A DNA stretch of 57,990 nucleotides from an uncultured Prevotella sp. (lineage in GTDB: Bacteria; Bacteroidota; Bacteroidia; Bacteroidales; Bacteroidaceae). The first letter of the stretch is position 1; each line of letters opens with the position of its first letter. Shown piece after piece: positions 7,444-17,057 of this stretch. Under the pieces are notes generated by a model. It saw nothing but the letters and a program-made list of their open reading frames with translations, was not told the DNA's origin and did no database searches. A program made the position numbers and the translations under genes. The stretch lies in assembly GCA_900543155.1 (NCBI GenBank), contig UQQN01000002.1, positions 1-57,990 of the forward strand. The letters are read 5' to 3'.

Positions 7444-8646
7444 TTATGCCTTGGGCGAAGTGTATGAACGTATGTCGTGTCCTGTAGGCGACTGGAACAG
7501 TCGTAAGTGGAATGCAGGGAGTGTGGCAATGATGGTTTCGATTTTGCTTGAAGCAATGTCCTCGAATTTCACAAACTCTGTGTTTTGGGTGTAGAACCAA
7601 ATTTCAAGAGGTATACCATTGGGCGTAGGGTCGAGTTGGCGTACCAAAATCCATTGGTCTTGCACAATGTCTTTATCCTTTTTAAAGGCTTTGGTTAGAT
7701 AGTGTCTGAATAGGGTAAGGTTGGTCACATCGTGCTCGCTTACGTCGTCGGGGTTGATAAAGCCTTCTTGTTCAAGTTCTTTGCATTCTGCTGGACTTAC
7801 AAAACGAATGCTCTGTACATCCACCAATAAGGCACGTTTTACACGTCGTGCGCCTTTCTGTGCCATTGCGTCCCAGTTTTGAAAAGCATCACTCACCAGG
7901 GTGTAGGGCGGAACGGTTGAAATGGTGTTGTCAAAATTGCGCACCTTGACAGTGGTGAGGGATATTTCTTCAACCCATCCGTTTATGTCTAACTTTTTGA
8001 TGGTTATCCAGTCGCCTACTTTTACCATTTTATTGAGCGAAAGTTGTATGCCTGCGACTAAGCCCATGATGGAATCCTTAAATATTAACAATAGCACAGT
8101 GGCAGCAGCACCAAGACCGGTGACTACATGCAAAGGGTTGTAGCCAAATAATTGGGATACAACCACAATTCCGCCTAAGAAGAAAGCTAGTAGACGCAGA
8201 AATTGCAAGATGCCCATTAAATGGTGTTCTTCCATTTGTTCGACCATAGCGGTAGAAAGATTTTTAAGGAAGGCAGTGACCAAAAGTGTGGCGCAAATGG
8301 TTATATAGGCTTGCAATATGCGCGATATTACAATGTAGGTTGTGGCATGATCGCTATCGTAACAAAAGGGCAAAAGCATGTATATGACTACGCTGGGTAG
8401 TAGTTGGCATACTGCTTTTAGCACGGGTTCGTTAATTAGGTAGTCATCCCATTTTGTTTCGGTTTTTTCAACAATCTTCAATATGATGGGTATGAGATAA
8501 CGCTTGAAGAGTGACGCCATAAAACATAGGGCTAATAGCAACAATGCCACAACGAGTATTTGTGACAGTCGACCACTCCAGTCGTTATTAAATCCCAGGT
8601 TATTTAGCAAGAGGGCTATGGTGTGTCGGAAGTTTGTGATGAACAT
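7444..8646 (-). CDS. Mechanosensitive ion channel, MscS family (YbdG-like)
   Basis: 400 residues. Several N-terminal transmembrane helices (about 28-50, 74-95, 103-125, 145-166) are followed by the MscS pore-lining helix and beta domain: GLGAAATVLLLIFKDSIMGLVAGIQLS, then KVGDWITIKKLDINGWVEEISLTTVKVRNFDN. The extended C-terminal domain (about 285-400) with VRQLDPTPNGIPLEIWFYT is typical of the YbdG/MscM subgroup rather than of short MscS. It would gate in response to membrane tension during osmotic downshift. It lies between pheS and the 329-aa membrane protein, with the pheS terminator upstream. Confidence 0.9.
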   Translation of the reverse strand: MFITNFRHTIALLLNNLGFNNDWSGRLSQILVVALLLLALCFMASLFKRYLIPIILKIVEKTETKWDDYLINEPVLKAVCQLLPSVVIYMLLPFCYDSDHATTYIVISRILQAYITICATLLVTAFLKNLSTAMVEQMEEHHLMGILQFLRLLAFFLGGIVVVSQLFGYNPLHVVTGLGAAATVLLLIFKDSIMGLVAGIQLSLNKMVKVGDWITIKKLDINGWVEEISLTTVKVRNFDNTISTVPPYTLVSDAFQNWDAMAQKGARRVKRALLVDVQSIRFVSPAECKELEQEGFINPDDVSEHDVTNLTLFRHYLTKAFKKDKDIVQDQWILVRQLDPTPNGIPLEIWFYTQNTEFVKFEDIASSKIETIIATLPAFHLRLFQSPTGHDIRSYTSPKA

Positions 8647-8662
8647 AATAAGTAACGCGCTA

Positions 8663-8706
8663 GAAAAAAATGCAAGGATAAACGCACGATGACGTGTATC
8701 CTTGCA
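8663..8706 (-). terminator. Terminator of pheS
   Basis: TGCAAGGATA (8671-8680) pairs with TATCCTTGCA (8697-8706); the stem extends inward by an ACG/CGT match. On the minus strand it is followed by eight T residues (complement of the A-run 8663-8670). Confidence 0.85.
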
Positions 8707-8729
8707 CTCTTTTATATTTTTTATATGTC

Positions 8730-9752
8730 TTAGTTCGCAGAAGTGAACTCGTCAAGGAAGCGTACGTCGTTCTCAGAGAACAAGCGCAAGTCCTTAACCT
8801 GATATTTTAAGTTGGTGATACGTTCTACACCCATACCAAAGGCATAGCCCTTGTAGATTTTGCTATCAATGCCGTTAGCCTCGAGCACGTTGGGGTCTAC
8901 CATACCACAGCCCAAAATTTCAACCCATCCTGTTTGCTTGCAGAAGGCACAACCTTTGCCACCACAGATGTTGCATGAGATGTCCATCTCGGCGCTAGGT
9001 TCAGTAAATGGGAAGTATGAGGGACGAAGACGAATTTTTGTGTCGGGACCAAACATTTCGCGTGCAAAGGTAAGGAGCACCTGCTTCAAGTCGGTAAAGC
9101 TAACGTCTTTATCGATGTATAAACCTTCAACTTGGTGGAAGAAGCAGTGAGCACGTGCAGAGATCGCTTCGTTGCGGTATACACGACCAGGGCAGAGCAC
9201 ACGGATAGGAGGTTTAGAATTTTCCATTACGCGGCTTTGTACCGAACTGGTGTGTGTACGTAATACGATGTCGGGGTGCTGTTCAACGAAGAAAGTATCT
9301 TGCATATCGCGTGCAGGGTGGTCTTCGGCGAAGTTGAGCGATGAGAATACATGCCAATCGTCTTCAACTTCGGGACCATCAGCGATAGAGAAACCTAAAC
9401 GTGAGAAGATGTCGATAATCTCGTTCTTTACAATTGAAAGCGGATGACGTGTGCCCAAAGTGATGGGGTAGGGCGTGCGTGTAAGGTCGAGGTCAGAGTG
9501 GTCGTCTTCTTTCGTAGCAAGTCCTTCACGTAATTCGTTCAACTTGTTTTGTAATGCGGTTTTGAGTTCGTTAAGCTTCATACCGATTTCACGTTTTTGG
9601 TCGGCAGCGACCGTACGGAATTCGCCCATGAGTTCATTAACGATACCTTTTTTGCTAAGATACTTGATGCGGAGTTCTTCAAGAGCCTTTGCGTCAGCGG
9701 CCTGAAGGTTAGAAACTTCGCTAAGTAATGATTGAATTTTATCTGTCAACAT
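8730..9752 (-). CDS. pheS: Phenylalanyl-tRNA synthetase alpha subunit
   Basis: 340 residues, the normal length. An N-terminal coiled coil for tRNA binding (1-85) is followed by the class II core: HPLSIVKNEI, motif 2 around GRVYRNEAISARAHCFFHQVEG, FTEPSAEMDI, and motif 3 GFGMGVERI seen here as AFGMGVERITNL. The catalytic domain carries the extra CNICGGKGCAFCKQTGW segment with four cysteines, seen in many Bacteroidetes PheS. Start chosen at 9752 (MLTDKIQSLL); the frame runs to 9872 but the upstream part crosses the promoter. pheT is not adjacent. Confidence 0.96.
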   Translation of the reverse strand: MLTDKIQSLLSEVSNLQAADAKALEELRIKYLSKKGIVNELMGEFRTVAADQKREIGMKLNELKTALQNKLNELREGLATKEDDHSDLDLTRTPYPITLGTRHPLSIVKNEIIDIFSRLGFSIADGPEVEDDWHVFSSLNFAEDHPARDMQDTFFVEQHPDIVLRTHTSSVQSRVMENSKPPIRVLCPGRVYRNEAISARAHCFFHQVEGLYIDKDVSFTDLKQVLLTFAREMFGPDTKIRLRPSYFPFTEPSAEMDISCNICGGKGCAFCKQTGWVEILGCGMVDPNVLEANGIDSKIYKGYAFGMGVERITNLKYQVKDLRLFSENDVRFLDEFTSAN

Positions 9753-9776
9753 TGCGATATTGCTTATTTTTACGTG

Positions 9777-9784
9777 CAAAGATA
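9777..9784 (-). promoter_or_regulatory. -7 element of pheS
   Basis: The complement reads TATCTTTG, matching TAnnTTTG, 25 bp before the pheS ATG. The divergent lipoprotein gene has its own element at 9827-9834. Confidence 0.55.
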
Positions 9785-9826
9785 AATATTTCTTCGCAAA
9801 TATGTTACTCTTACGAAGAAAAGCCT

Positions 9827-9834
9827 TACATTTG
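9827..9834 (+). promoter_or_regulatory. -7 element of the lipoprotein-murB unit
   Basis: TACATTTG matches TAnnTTTG and lies 24 bp before the ATG at 9859. It supports that start rather than the longer frame beginning at 9760. Confidence 0.6.
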
Positions 9835-9858
9835 TTGCCTAAAAATACATTATTTACA

Positions 9859-10674
9859 ATGAAAGGTCTCATTTATTGCTTTTGTGCAGTGTTGATTTTG
9901 GCTTCGTGCCGTGGCGGAAAGAAAACAGAAGTGACCGTTGAGGACAATGATAGCTTGGCTGTTGCCCCCGATAGCAGCGAAACTGATAGCTTGCCTGCTC
10001 CCTCTAAGGCCGCCGATGGGCTTTTTGACGATTTTATTTATTCGTTTATGCGTAATTCGCGTTTCCAGCGTGAACGCATTCAGTTTCCTTTGGTCAATAT
10101 GATAGACGGTGTAAACCATCCTATTGCTAAAGGGTCGTGGAAATTCGACCCACTTTATCGCAAAAAAGATGTTTATACCATTATATTTGACAATGCGCGC
10201 TCTATTAAAGCCGAGAAAGACACTTCGTTGCGCCAAACCACGGTGGAGTGGGTTTATTTGAACACACACCGAGTAAAGCAATATAAGTTCGAGAAAAAAG
10301 AGGGACAATGGATGCTTGTAGAGATCAATCAGCACGATTTGAGTGAAAACATCAATAGTGATTTCTATGAGTTCTATCGTCAGTTCTCATCAAACAAACG
10401 GTTCCAGAAACAACACATCTCAAATCCCTTCCAATTTAAGACCTACGATTTTGACAATTTTAAAAACATTGAGGGCTTGCTGGATGTAGAACAATGGCCT
10501 GACTATCGTCCGGAATTACCCACAGGCACCATTACCAATATAAACTATGGACAGAGTTATGGTGATGCGCGTCGTCGTGTTTTGATGATATGTAGTCAAT
10601 CGGGCGGTATGGGATGTTCGCTGACCTTTGTGCGCAAGGGAAAAACTTGGATTCTTGAACGTCTTGAAAACTGA
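9859..10674 (+). CDS. DUF4348-like lipoprotein
   Basis: 271 residues from the ATG at 9859. A lipoprotein signal peptide (MKGLIYCFCAVLILASC, lipobox LASC, lipidated Cys17) is followed by an acidic, Ser/Asp-rich linker and a globular domain. The globular part starts DGLFDDFIYSFMRNSRFQRERIQFPL and contains WPDYRPELP, a pattern I associate with DUF4348 proteins of Bacteroidales. It is likely anchored on the periplasmic or outer face of the envelope. It leads the co-directional unit lipoprotein - murB (26-bp gap) - MBL hydrolase (63-bp gap), so a link to envelope biogenesis is plausible but unproven. Confidence 0.75.
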   Translation: MKGLIYCFCAVLILASCRGGKKTEVTVEDNDSLAVAPDSSETDSLPAPSKAADGLFDDFIYSFMRNSRFQRERIQFPLVNMIDGVNHPIAKGSWKFDPLYRKKDVYTIIFDNARSIKAEKDTSLRQTTVEWVYLNTHRVKQYKFEKKEGQWMLVEINQHDLSENINSDFYEFYRQFSSNKRFQKQHISNPFQFKTYDFDNFKNIEGLLDVEQWPDYRPELPTGTITNINYGQSYGDARRRVLMICSQSGGMGCSLTFVRKGKTWILERLEN

Positions 10675-10700
10675 TTTTATAGCTTATCTTAATATTTTGT

Positions 10701-11705
10701 ATGATGCATTCTCTTCTTCAACACAATACTTTTGGCATTGATGCAAAGTGCCGCGATTTTAAAGAATATAGCAGTGTAGACGAGCTACGCAGCATGCTGC
10801 CTTTATTGCAAAACCACAAGTGGTTACAAATAGGTGCAGGCAGTAATTTGCTTTTTGTAAAAGACTATGAAGGCATTGTTCTTCATTCTAAGATCACGGA
10901 TTGTGAAGTCGTGAAACAAGATGAGCAACATATATGGCTACGTGTAGGTTCTGGCTATGTTTGGGACGATTTCGTAGGCTATTGTGTGCGCCATAATTAT
11001 TTTGGACTCGAAAATCTCTCCTATATTCCAGGTGAGGTGGGTGCCAGTGCCGTACAGAATATTGGTGCTTATGGGGTTGAGGCTTGCCAGTATATTGAAG
11101 AAGTAGAAGTGCTTGATGTGGCTACGGGCGAAATGAAGGTACTTACCAATGCGCAGTGTGAATATGCTTATCGTAGCAGCATTTTTAAGCATGCCCTTCG
11201 TGGCAAGTGCATTGTGACCCATGTAGTTTATCGTTTGTCTTTAAACTTTAATCCTGATCTTGACTATGCTGCCGTTAAGCGTGAGCTATCTACACGTGGC
11301 ATTGCCCCGAAGAATTTAACCGCTCAGATGTTGCGCGACATTGTGACAGAGGTGCGTAAAAGTAAATTGCCCGACCCTAAAGACATTGGTAGTGCAGGTT
11401 CTTTCTTTATGAATCCGGTGGTAGACGAAGCAACCTTTGAAAACCTTCTTAAAGAATATCCCGAAATGCCGCATTACCTTATGCCTAATGGGGTGAAAAT
11501 TCCTGCTGGATGGATGATAGAACAGTGTGGGTGGAAAGGCAAGCGTCTTGGTCGTGCGGGTGTATATAGCAAGCAAGCGCTTGTTTTGGTTAATTTGGGT
11601 GGTGCTACAGGTCAAGAAATTGTTGATTTGAGTAATGCCGTGCGTAAGGATGTAAAAGCAAAATTTGGCATTGATATTCATCCAGAAGCCAATTTTATTG
11701 AGTAA
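10701..11705 (+). CDS. murB: UDP-N-acetylenolpyruvoylglucosamine reductase
   Basis: 334 residues. This FAD enzyme makes UDP-N-acetylmuramate from the enolpyruvyl precursor in peptidoglycan synthesis. It is type I (E. coli-like): it has GAGSNLLF (45-52) and PGEVGASAVQNIGAYG in the FAD domain, YAYRSSIFK (156-163) with the conserved Arg158, the catalytic serine in GSAGSFFMNP (Ser234), and HPEANFIE at the C-terminus with the catalytic Glu329. Two ATG codons stand together at 10701 and 10704; either may be used. It follows the lipoprotein gene by 26 bp. Confidence 0.96.
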   Translation: MMHSLLQHNTFGIDAKCRDFKEYSSVDELRSMLPLLQNHKWLQIGAGSNLLFVKDYEGIVLHSKITDCEVVKQDEQHIWLRVGSGYVWDDFVGYCVRHNYFGLENLSYIPGEVGASAVQNIGAYGVEACQYIEEVEVLDVATGEMKVLTNAQCEYAYRSSIFKHALRGKCIVTHVVYRLSLNFNPDLDYAAVKRELSTRGIAPKNLTAQMLRDIVTEVRKSKLPDPKDIGSAGSFFMNPVVDEATFENLLKEYPEMPHYLMPNGVKIPAGWMIEQCGWKGKRLGRAGVYSKQALVLVNLGGATGQEIVDLSNAVRKDVKAKFGIDIHPEANFIE

Positions 11706-11768
11706 TCATTTCATTGAGAAGGTAATTTCTTTGAATAACACATTCATTGAAGACGCAAATTCAAACTC

Positions 11769-12533
11769 ATGGCTAAACTGACTTTTTTAGGAACGGGCAC
11801 CAGCACAGGTGTACCGCAAATAGGTTGTACGTGTAAGGTGTGTACTTCGTCTAATCACAAAGACAAGCGGTTGCGCACTTCGGCGATTGTTACGTTAGAG
11901 AATGGTAAACGCATACTGATAGATTGCGGTCCAGACTTTAGAAGTCAGATGCTTTCTATCCCTTTTGCTCCTATTGATTTATTGTTGTTGACACACGAAC
12001 ATTACGATCATGTGGGAGGTATTGATGATTTGCGCCCTTTCTCTTTTGAACATGCCGTAGATATTTATGCCGATTCTATTTGCGCTAAAAACTTAAAGCA
12101 ACGTCTTCCTTATTGTTTTGCGACAGATAAATATCCGGGTGTGCCTCAACTGAATTTGCACACATTGTTGAAAACGGAGACCTTACATTTTGAAGGTATT
12201 GACATACAACCTATTGAGGTGATGCACGACAAACTGCCTATCTTTGGTTATCGCATAGGTAAGTTGGGCTATATCACAGATATGAGCAGCATATCGGATG
12301 AAGAATTGCTTAAACTTGCAGATATAGATGTGTTGGTTATCAATGCATTAAGAAAAACTCATCATCATTCACATCAAACTTTGGATGAGGCTCTTTCTGT
12401 AATAGCCAGGGTGAATCCTAAAGTGGCATATTTAGTTCACATGGGGCATAGCATGGGGCTTCACGATGAAGTAGAAGCCGAGCTCCCTGCGCATGTACAC
12501 TTGGCGTATGATGGTTTGCAGATTGATTTTTGA
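11769..12533 (+). CDS. Metallo-beta-lactamase-fold hydrolase (PhnP-like)
   Basis: 254 residues. The MBL metal site is complete: THEHYDH (about 76-82) with HxHxDH, TDMSS (Asp) and LVHMGHS (His), plus the N-terminal FLGTGTSTGVPQIGC followed by CKVC, cysteines typical of the PhnP group that bind a structural zinc. PhnP hydrolyses cyclic ribose phosphates; relatives in Bacteroidetes lie outside phn operons as here, so the substrate is open. It is last in the unit with murB and is followed by a hairpin terminator. Confidence 0.85.
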   Translation: MAKLTFLGTGTSTGVPQIGCTCKVCTSSNHKDKRLRTSAIVTLENGKRILIDCGPDFRSQMLSIPFAPIDLLLLTHEHYDHVGGIDDLRPFSFEHAVDIYADSICAKNLKQRLPYCFATDKYPGVPQLNLHTLLKTETLHFEGIDIQPIEVMHDKLPIFGYRIGKLGYITDMSSISDEELLKLADIDVLVINALRKTHHHSHQTLDEALSVIARVNPKVAYLVHMGHSMGLHDEVEAELPAHVHLAYDGLQIDF

Positions 12534-12558
12534 TGTTTCTTTATAAAAGGTACCGTAT

Positions 12559-12621
12559 AAAAAAATTCGCTGTGCAAGAGAGAAGTGCGTGGAGCACGTT
12601 CACCTTGCGCAGCGATTTTTT
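12559..12621 (+). terminator. Terminator of the lipoprotein-murB-MBL unit
   Basis: AAAAATTCGCTGTGCAAG (12561-12578) pairs with CTTGCGCAGCGATTTTTT (12604-12621) with two mismatches. A second small palindrome, GTGCGTGGAGCAC, sits in the loop. The stem ends in a T-run on the plus strand. Confidence 0.75.
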
Positions 12622-12719
12622 GAATGTGATATGAGGCGATATAAGTAATTTTCCACTCGTGTGATGTATACTTATAAAGCACAAGAATTTTCGTTGATTT
12701 ACGAGGCTGTTAAGCAGAT

Positions 12720-14339
12720 TTATTTGTAGCCTTTATTTTGTTTTAAATTCTTATTTAAGTCTAGGCATTTCTGCGGTATTGGGAAGACTGTTGTAAAGCC
12801 TGTATTCTCATTTTCTATGGGAATCCTTTGGTCGTATGCTTTTGTATATTTCCCGAATCGGATAAGATCTTGTCTTCTCCAACCTTCCCAAACCAATTCT
12901 AAGAGTCGTTCTTTAAGAATATTGTTCAAGGTGGATTCTACATGTGGCATACCTACTCTGTCTCTTATGGCATTCAGTTCTATTGAACCATCTTCACCAT
13001 TACGGACTTTTGCTTCAGCCTTCATCAGCAAGGCATCGCCATATCTAAATAGAACAATATCATTGTCAACTTGCTTGCCATCAGAGTATGCCGTTCTGTC
13101 AACTTCGTATTTTCCTACCCTTGCTCCAGCCGTTTGTTTGTAAGGGCTATCGCTAAGATTCAGTTTGAGTTCTAATGGCATATATACCAATGGTTTACCA
13201 TTGTCTAAATAGATTTTTTTGCCATCTACAAACACCGTGTCGGCATAGAAATTGGTTTTAAATCTATTGTCTACATGGTCTGTACCATAGCCATATGCCT
13301 TAACAGTTGAAACCGTGGCACAAGTACCATTCTCTGATGAACCACCATAGGCTCCACCATGTTTGTAATGGCGTGAGCGAAACAGATAATGATATTCGTT
13401 TAAGTATAAATTTTTATCTAAAGGAATCGTAAAAATGTTTTCTTTAGAGTTTTCATTGTGAACAGAGAAATTCGATGCATAATTGGTTTCCAGTTCATAA
13501 CCTTCTTGCGTCAATTGGTCGCAATACCAAACACAGGTTTGCCAAGCATTTAATTTATTGCCATTGACAGTGAAGAAAATATCCTTGCCATCCAACTTCT
13601 TTTCATCCGTCCAATCGTCGTCAGCATAGATTTCTGCGTTCAAAGCTAATTTAGCAAGTAGAAAGTTCACTACAGGGCGTGTTATTCGTCCATAATAGTC
13701 CCCTTCTTTATTGGCGTGTTTGTCAGCAAGTTGTGGAGCCACCTCTTGTAACTCTTCTACAATAAATTTAAAAACTTCGCTTCTTTCACTTTGCACGACT
13801 TGGTTTGGTTTCACATCGTATGCTGTCATGATAGGTATTCGTCCAAACATATCCATTGCATAATAATAGAATAAGGCACGCACAGCTCTTACTTCAGCCT
13901 TATAGTTTTCGGCTTGCTCTGCTGTGAGAAGTTGCTTATGACTATCAATGACCGAAAGTGATTGGTTGGACAGAACAATTACCTTGAACAAGTATTTCCA
14001 TACATTATATAGATACATGTCATTGGCATTCCATGTGTGCTTATACATATTCTCCCACAATCCGCCGTCATACCAGTCGCCTCCGCGTATAGGATTCATT
14101 GCTTCGTCGGTAGTTAGCGTATTATAGTCGTAAATGCCACGGCAAGTACCTTGAAGTCCTTCTGACTCCTGATTACTCCCGATGTAGTTGTATAATGAAG
14201 CAACCGCATTTTTGTATATGTTATCGGCATTATTATAAATAGCCTCTTGGTCGAGTTGGTCTTTGGGATGTTCGTCTAGGCAAGCCCAGCAACAAAACAT
14301 CATTGACACTGCCAATATGTATTTAATAAACGTTCTCAT
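12720..14339 (-). CDS. SusD-family outer-membrane nutrient-binding lipoprotein
   Basis: 539 residues. A lipoprotein signal peptide ends at WAC (Cys20), followed by LDEHPKDQLDQEAIYNNADN, the usual SusD start. The SusD TPR region includes AEVRAVRALFYYYAMDMFGRIPIM (RAxRAxxYxxLxxxFGxIP), and the C-terminal block LNAIRDRVGM, LLELVWEGWRRQDLIRFGKY and FPIPQKCLDLN is complete. It forms the lid of a TonB-dependent SusC transporter. It lies 12 bp after its susC partner. No glycoside hydrolase, sulfatase, peptidase, hybrid two-component regulator or ECF sigma/anti-sigma pair is adjacent, so the ligand cannot be inferred. Confidence 0.93.
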   Translation of the reverse strand: MRTFIKYILAVSMMFCCWACLDEHPKDQLDQEAIYNNADNIYKNAVASLYNYIGSNQESEGLQGTCRGIYDYNTLTTDEAMNPIRGGDWYDGGLWENMYKHTWNANDMYLYNVWKYLFKVIVLSNQSLSVIDSHKQLLTAEQAENYKAEVRAVRALFYYYAMDMFGRIPIMTAYDVKPNQVVQSERSEVFKFIVEELQEVAPQLADKHANKEGDYYGRITRPVVNFLLAKLALNAEIYADDDWTDEKKLDGKDIFFTVNGNKLNAWQTCVWYCDQLTQEGYELETNYASNFSVHNENSKENIFTIPLDKNLYLNEYHYLFRSRHYKHGGAYGGSSENGTCATVSTVKAYGYGTDHVDNRFKTNFYADTVFVDGKKIYLDNGKPLVYMPLELKLNLSDSPYKQTAGARVGKYEVDRTAYSDGKQVDNDIVLFRYGDALLMKAEAKVRNGEDGSIELNAIRDRVGMPHVESTLNNILKERLLELVWEGWRRQDLIRFGKYTKAYDQRIPIENENTGFTTVFPIPQKCLDLNKNLKQNKGYK

Positions 14340-14351
14340 GCTAGATTATGT

Positions 14352-17057
14352 TTAGAATTGTACACTCAGCCCTAATGAATAAGTACGATACAACGGATAG
14401 GTTCGTTTGTCATCAATACCCATAGTGCTGTTCATTACATAGCTATTGATCATGGGTGTTAACCCTTTATATCCGGTAATGGTGCCAAGATTGCTGATGT
14501 TGCATGATATGCGCAAAGAGCGGATTACGTTTTTTTTCAAAGGCACATTATAGCCGATTGTCAGGTGTTCGAAGTTTAAATAATTTCCCTTTTCAAGCCA
14601 ATAGTCAGAAACACGTTGGTCCATGATATTTTTCTTCGGAGCATCTTTCAACACGTTATAGTCAGGAAAGCTGGTCATATTTGTAAAAGCCAATCCTGTT
14701 CCATTGAATATTTTATGTCCAAAAGCTCCATTCATCTGAAGGGCGATGTAAAAGTCCTTATATCTAAAGCTGATGTTTGAGCCCAGGGTTACCTTTGGTG
14801 TTGCTTGTCCAGCTATGTATCTGTCTCCGCCATCACTCAAATCAACTTTGCCGTTATTGTCAAGGTCTTGAATATTGTAAGAGTAGCTACCATCATTGTT
14901 CTTTATGAGTCCGTTGCAGTGTGGCAGATAGAACACCCCAAGTGGTTGTCCTACGATTTGATAAACCACATTGTTGTCGCCACCATTTTGTCCTGCACCA
15001 TTTAACGAACCAATGGCAGTGATATTAGCCGCCGACATATTCATTCCCTTATACTCTCCACTAAGCGAAATCAGTTTGTTGCTTTGAAAAGACAGGTTCA
15101 TGTTAAAGTTCAATTCCATGTCTTTTTTGCTAATAGGTTGCATAGATAATCCGAACTCAAAACCACGATTCGACATGGCACCAATGTTTGCTAAAAGCGT
15201 ATTGTAGGCAAATGGAGGCACAGGCACTTCATATGCATAAAGCATGTCGGATGTCCTTGAATAATAATATTCGGCGGTAAACATAATTCGGTTGTCGAAA
15301 AAGCCCACATCTGCACCGATATTAAAAGTAGTTTTAGTCTCCCACTTTAAATCAGGATTATTGTTCTTCACCATTCCGAGTGTTACCGTAGGCGAGCTCT
15401 TGATAGGTACAATTCCTGTTTGTCTTGCCGTGTTCATTGTGGTGTAGGCAGAAATGCCCCCAAGGTTACCAGCTTGTCCTAAACTAGAACGGATTTTGAG
15501 AAGTGATAATGGCTTTATATGGGCAAGGAAACGTTCCTTCTTTAAGTCCCACGTAAAAGACACAGAAGGGAAAAAGCCCCATCTGTTGTTATTTCCAACC
15601 ATAGACGAACCATCGCTACGTGCATTCACAGAGAACACATATTTATTGAGCAACTCATAGGTTATGCTTCCCATTACAGAAGCCAGTGCTTGGTCTTCGT
15701 ATGTACTTTCAGTGCCACCATAGGGACGTGAAGCCGTAGCTCCGATGTTGTCGTAATGAAAATCGTTAGTAGGAATACCTTTGGCGTATACCCAAAAGGC
15801 AGATTTATTTAACTTGCGATACTCACTGCTCGCCTCGGCGGAGATTGCGTGTATACCAAATTTTTTGTTAAAGTTCACAGCCACATTACCGAGCCATTCT
15901 TCCTTTTTAAACTCACCACGATACACATTGCCTTGTGCCCATACCCATGTAGGACAGAATTGTCCGTTTTCAGTAGAGCTATACAAGTAAGAACCAAAAG
16001 TGCTGATTCGCCAATTAGAATTAAAGTCATAGCTCAGCTTGATGTGAGCATCAAAGTTCATATCCTTTGAGTCCTTCTTTTCTTCAAGCAAAATAGCAGG
16101 AGGATTGATGTATGTGGCAGATTCGTTTTTTATCCAGTTGCCGTTTTTGTCTGTACCTGCAGGGAATGTTGGGTTTTGGCAAGCAGCAGAATAAAACAGC
16201 ATCTGTGTGTCAAAAATATCATGGTTTTTGAATGATGAACCAAAAACGCCAAAATCTCCCGTTAGTTTGTCATTGAAGGCTTTTTGTGTCACATCGAGCT
16301 TGGCTACAAAAACACCATAATCTTTCTTTTTGATAATCGTGTTATGGTCAATTACTCCGAATGAGGCACGATAGTTTGATTGAGGAGTACCCCCACTGAA
16401 TGCAAGATAGTGATTGTTAACAAGCCCCGTGCGAGTAATAACTTTATAGAAATCGGTATTATAACCTCCGTTATTGCAATAGATGCCTAAAGCTTTTGCA
16501 GTAGCAACATATTCTGCAGCATTGAGCATGTCAAGGTGCTTGTACATCTGTTCGAACCCAACGTTCCCTTCATAAGATATTTGGAAGCCACGTCCAGTTC
16601 CTTTTTTAGTTTTTACTTCAATCACACCCGAAGCACCCCGTGAACCATACATGGCGGTTTCTGCTGCATTTTTCAATATGCGAAAACTTTCGATGTCAGC
16701 AGGGTAGATTGTTGAAAGTGTAAGCACGTCAGATGTAACCCCATCAATTAAGACCAAAGGGTCGTTACCTCCAATAATAGAGGTTGTGCCACGTACACGT
16801 ACACTGTTAAGCATAGCCATTCGATCAAGACCATTTGATGTAACATTGACACCAGCAGCTTGACCGCTTAACACATCAAGGGCATTGTTTGCAGCCCCTT
16901 TGTTGGAGTGTTCTCTCAATTCCTTAAATGTGTAATTTCCATTATCAATGGAATCTTTCCGTTCTGCAGGAACATGGTTTTGCGCATGAGCCAAAGAACT
17001 GCAAAAGAGCGTCATGATAAGGAAAGAAAGGTTTTTCTTGCTCTTTGCCATTTTCAA
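14352..17057 (-). CDS. SusC-family TonB-dependent transporter, no N-terminal carboxypeptidase-regulatory-like domain
   Basis: 901 residues, shorter than the usual ~1000. A signal peptide (about 1-25, cleaved after AHA) leads almost directly to the plug domain: LDVLSGQAAGVNV, VRVRGTTSI, PLVLIDGV, ESFRILKNAAETAMYGSRGASGVIEVKTKKG (plug end about 155). The 22-strand barrel follows and ends with an aromatic (SVQF). The ~80-residue CarboxypepD_reg-like domain that normally precedes the plug in SusC proteins is absent, and only ~35 residues link the signal peptide to the plug. It would import the ligand captured by the SusD partner. Upstream is a 339-bp spacer with a perfect 7-bp inverted repeat. 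Confidence 0.93.
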   Translation of the reverse strand: MKMAKSKKNLSFLIMTLFCSSLAHAQNHVPAERKDSIDNGNYTFKELREHSNKGAANNALDVLSGQAAGVNVTSNGLDRMAMLNSVRVRGTTSIIGGNDPLVLIDGVTSDVLTLSTIYPADIESFRILKNAAETAMYGSRGASGVIEVKTKKGTGRGFQISYEGNVGFEQMYKHLDMLNAAEYVATAKALGIYCNNGGYNTDFYKVITRTGLVNNHYLAFSGGTPQSNYRASFGVIDHNTIIKKKDYGVFVAKLDVTQKAFNDKLTGDFGVFGSSFKNHDIFDTQMLFYSAACQNPTFPAGTDKNGNWIKNESATYINPPAILLEEKKDSKDMNFDAHIKLSYDFNSNWRISTFGSYLYSSTENGQFCPTWVWAQGNVYRGEFKKEEWLGNVAVNFNKKFGIHAISAEASSEYRKLNKSAFWVYAKGIPTNDFHYDNIGATASRPYGGTESTYEDQALASVMGSITYELLNKYVFSVNARSDGSSMVGNNNRWGFFPSVSFTWDLKKERFLAHIKPLSLLKIRSSLGQAGNLGGISAYTTMNTARQTGIVPIKSSPTVTLGMVKNNNPDLKWETKTTFNIGADVGFFDNRIMFTAEYYYSRTSDMLYAYEVPVPPFAYNTLLANIGAMSNRGFEFGLSMQPISKKDMELNFNMNLSFQSNKLISLSGEYKGMNMSAANITAIGSLNGAGQNGGDNNVVYQIVGQPLGVFYLPHCNGLIKNNDGSYSYNIQDLDNNGKVDLSDGGDRYIAGQATPKVTLGSNISFRYKDFYIALQMNGAFGHKIFNGTGLAFTNMTSFPDYNVLKDAPKKNIMDQRVSDYWLEKGNYLNFEHLTIGYNVPLKKNVIRSLRISCNISNLGTITGYKGLTPMINSYVMNSTMGIDDKRTYPLYRTYSLGLSVQF

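Noticed and set aside
9753..9872. 40-codon extension of pheS
   Set aside because: It crosses the TATCTTTG promoter element and the divergent lipoprotein start.
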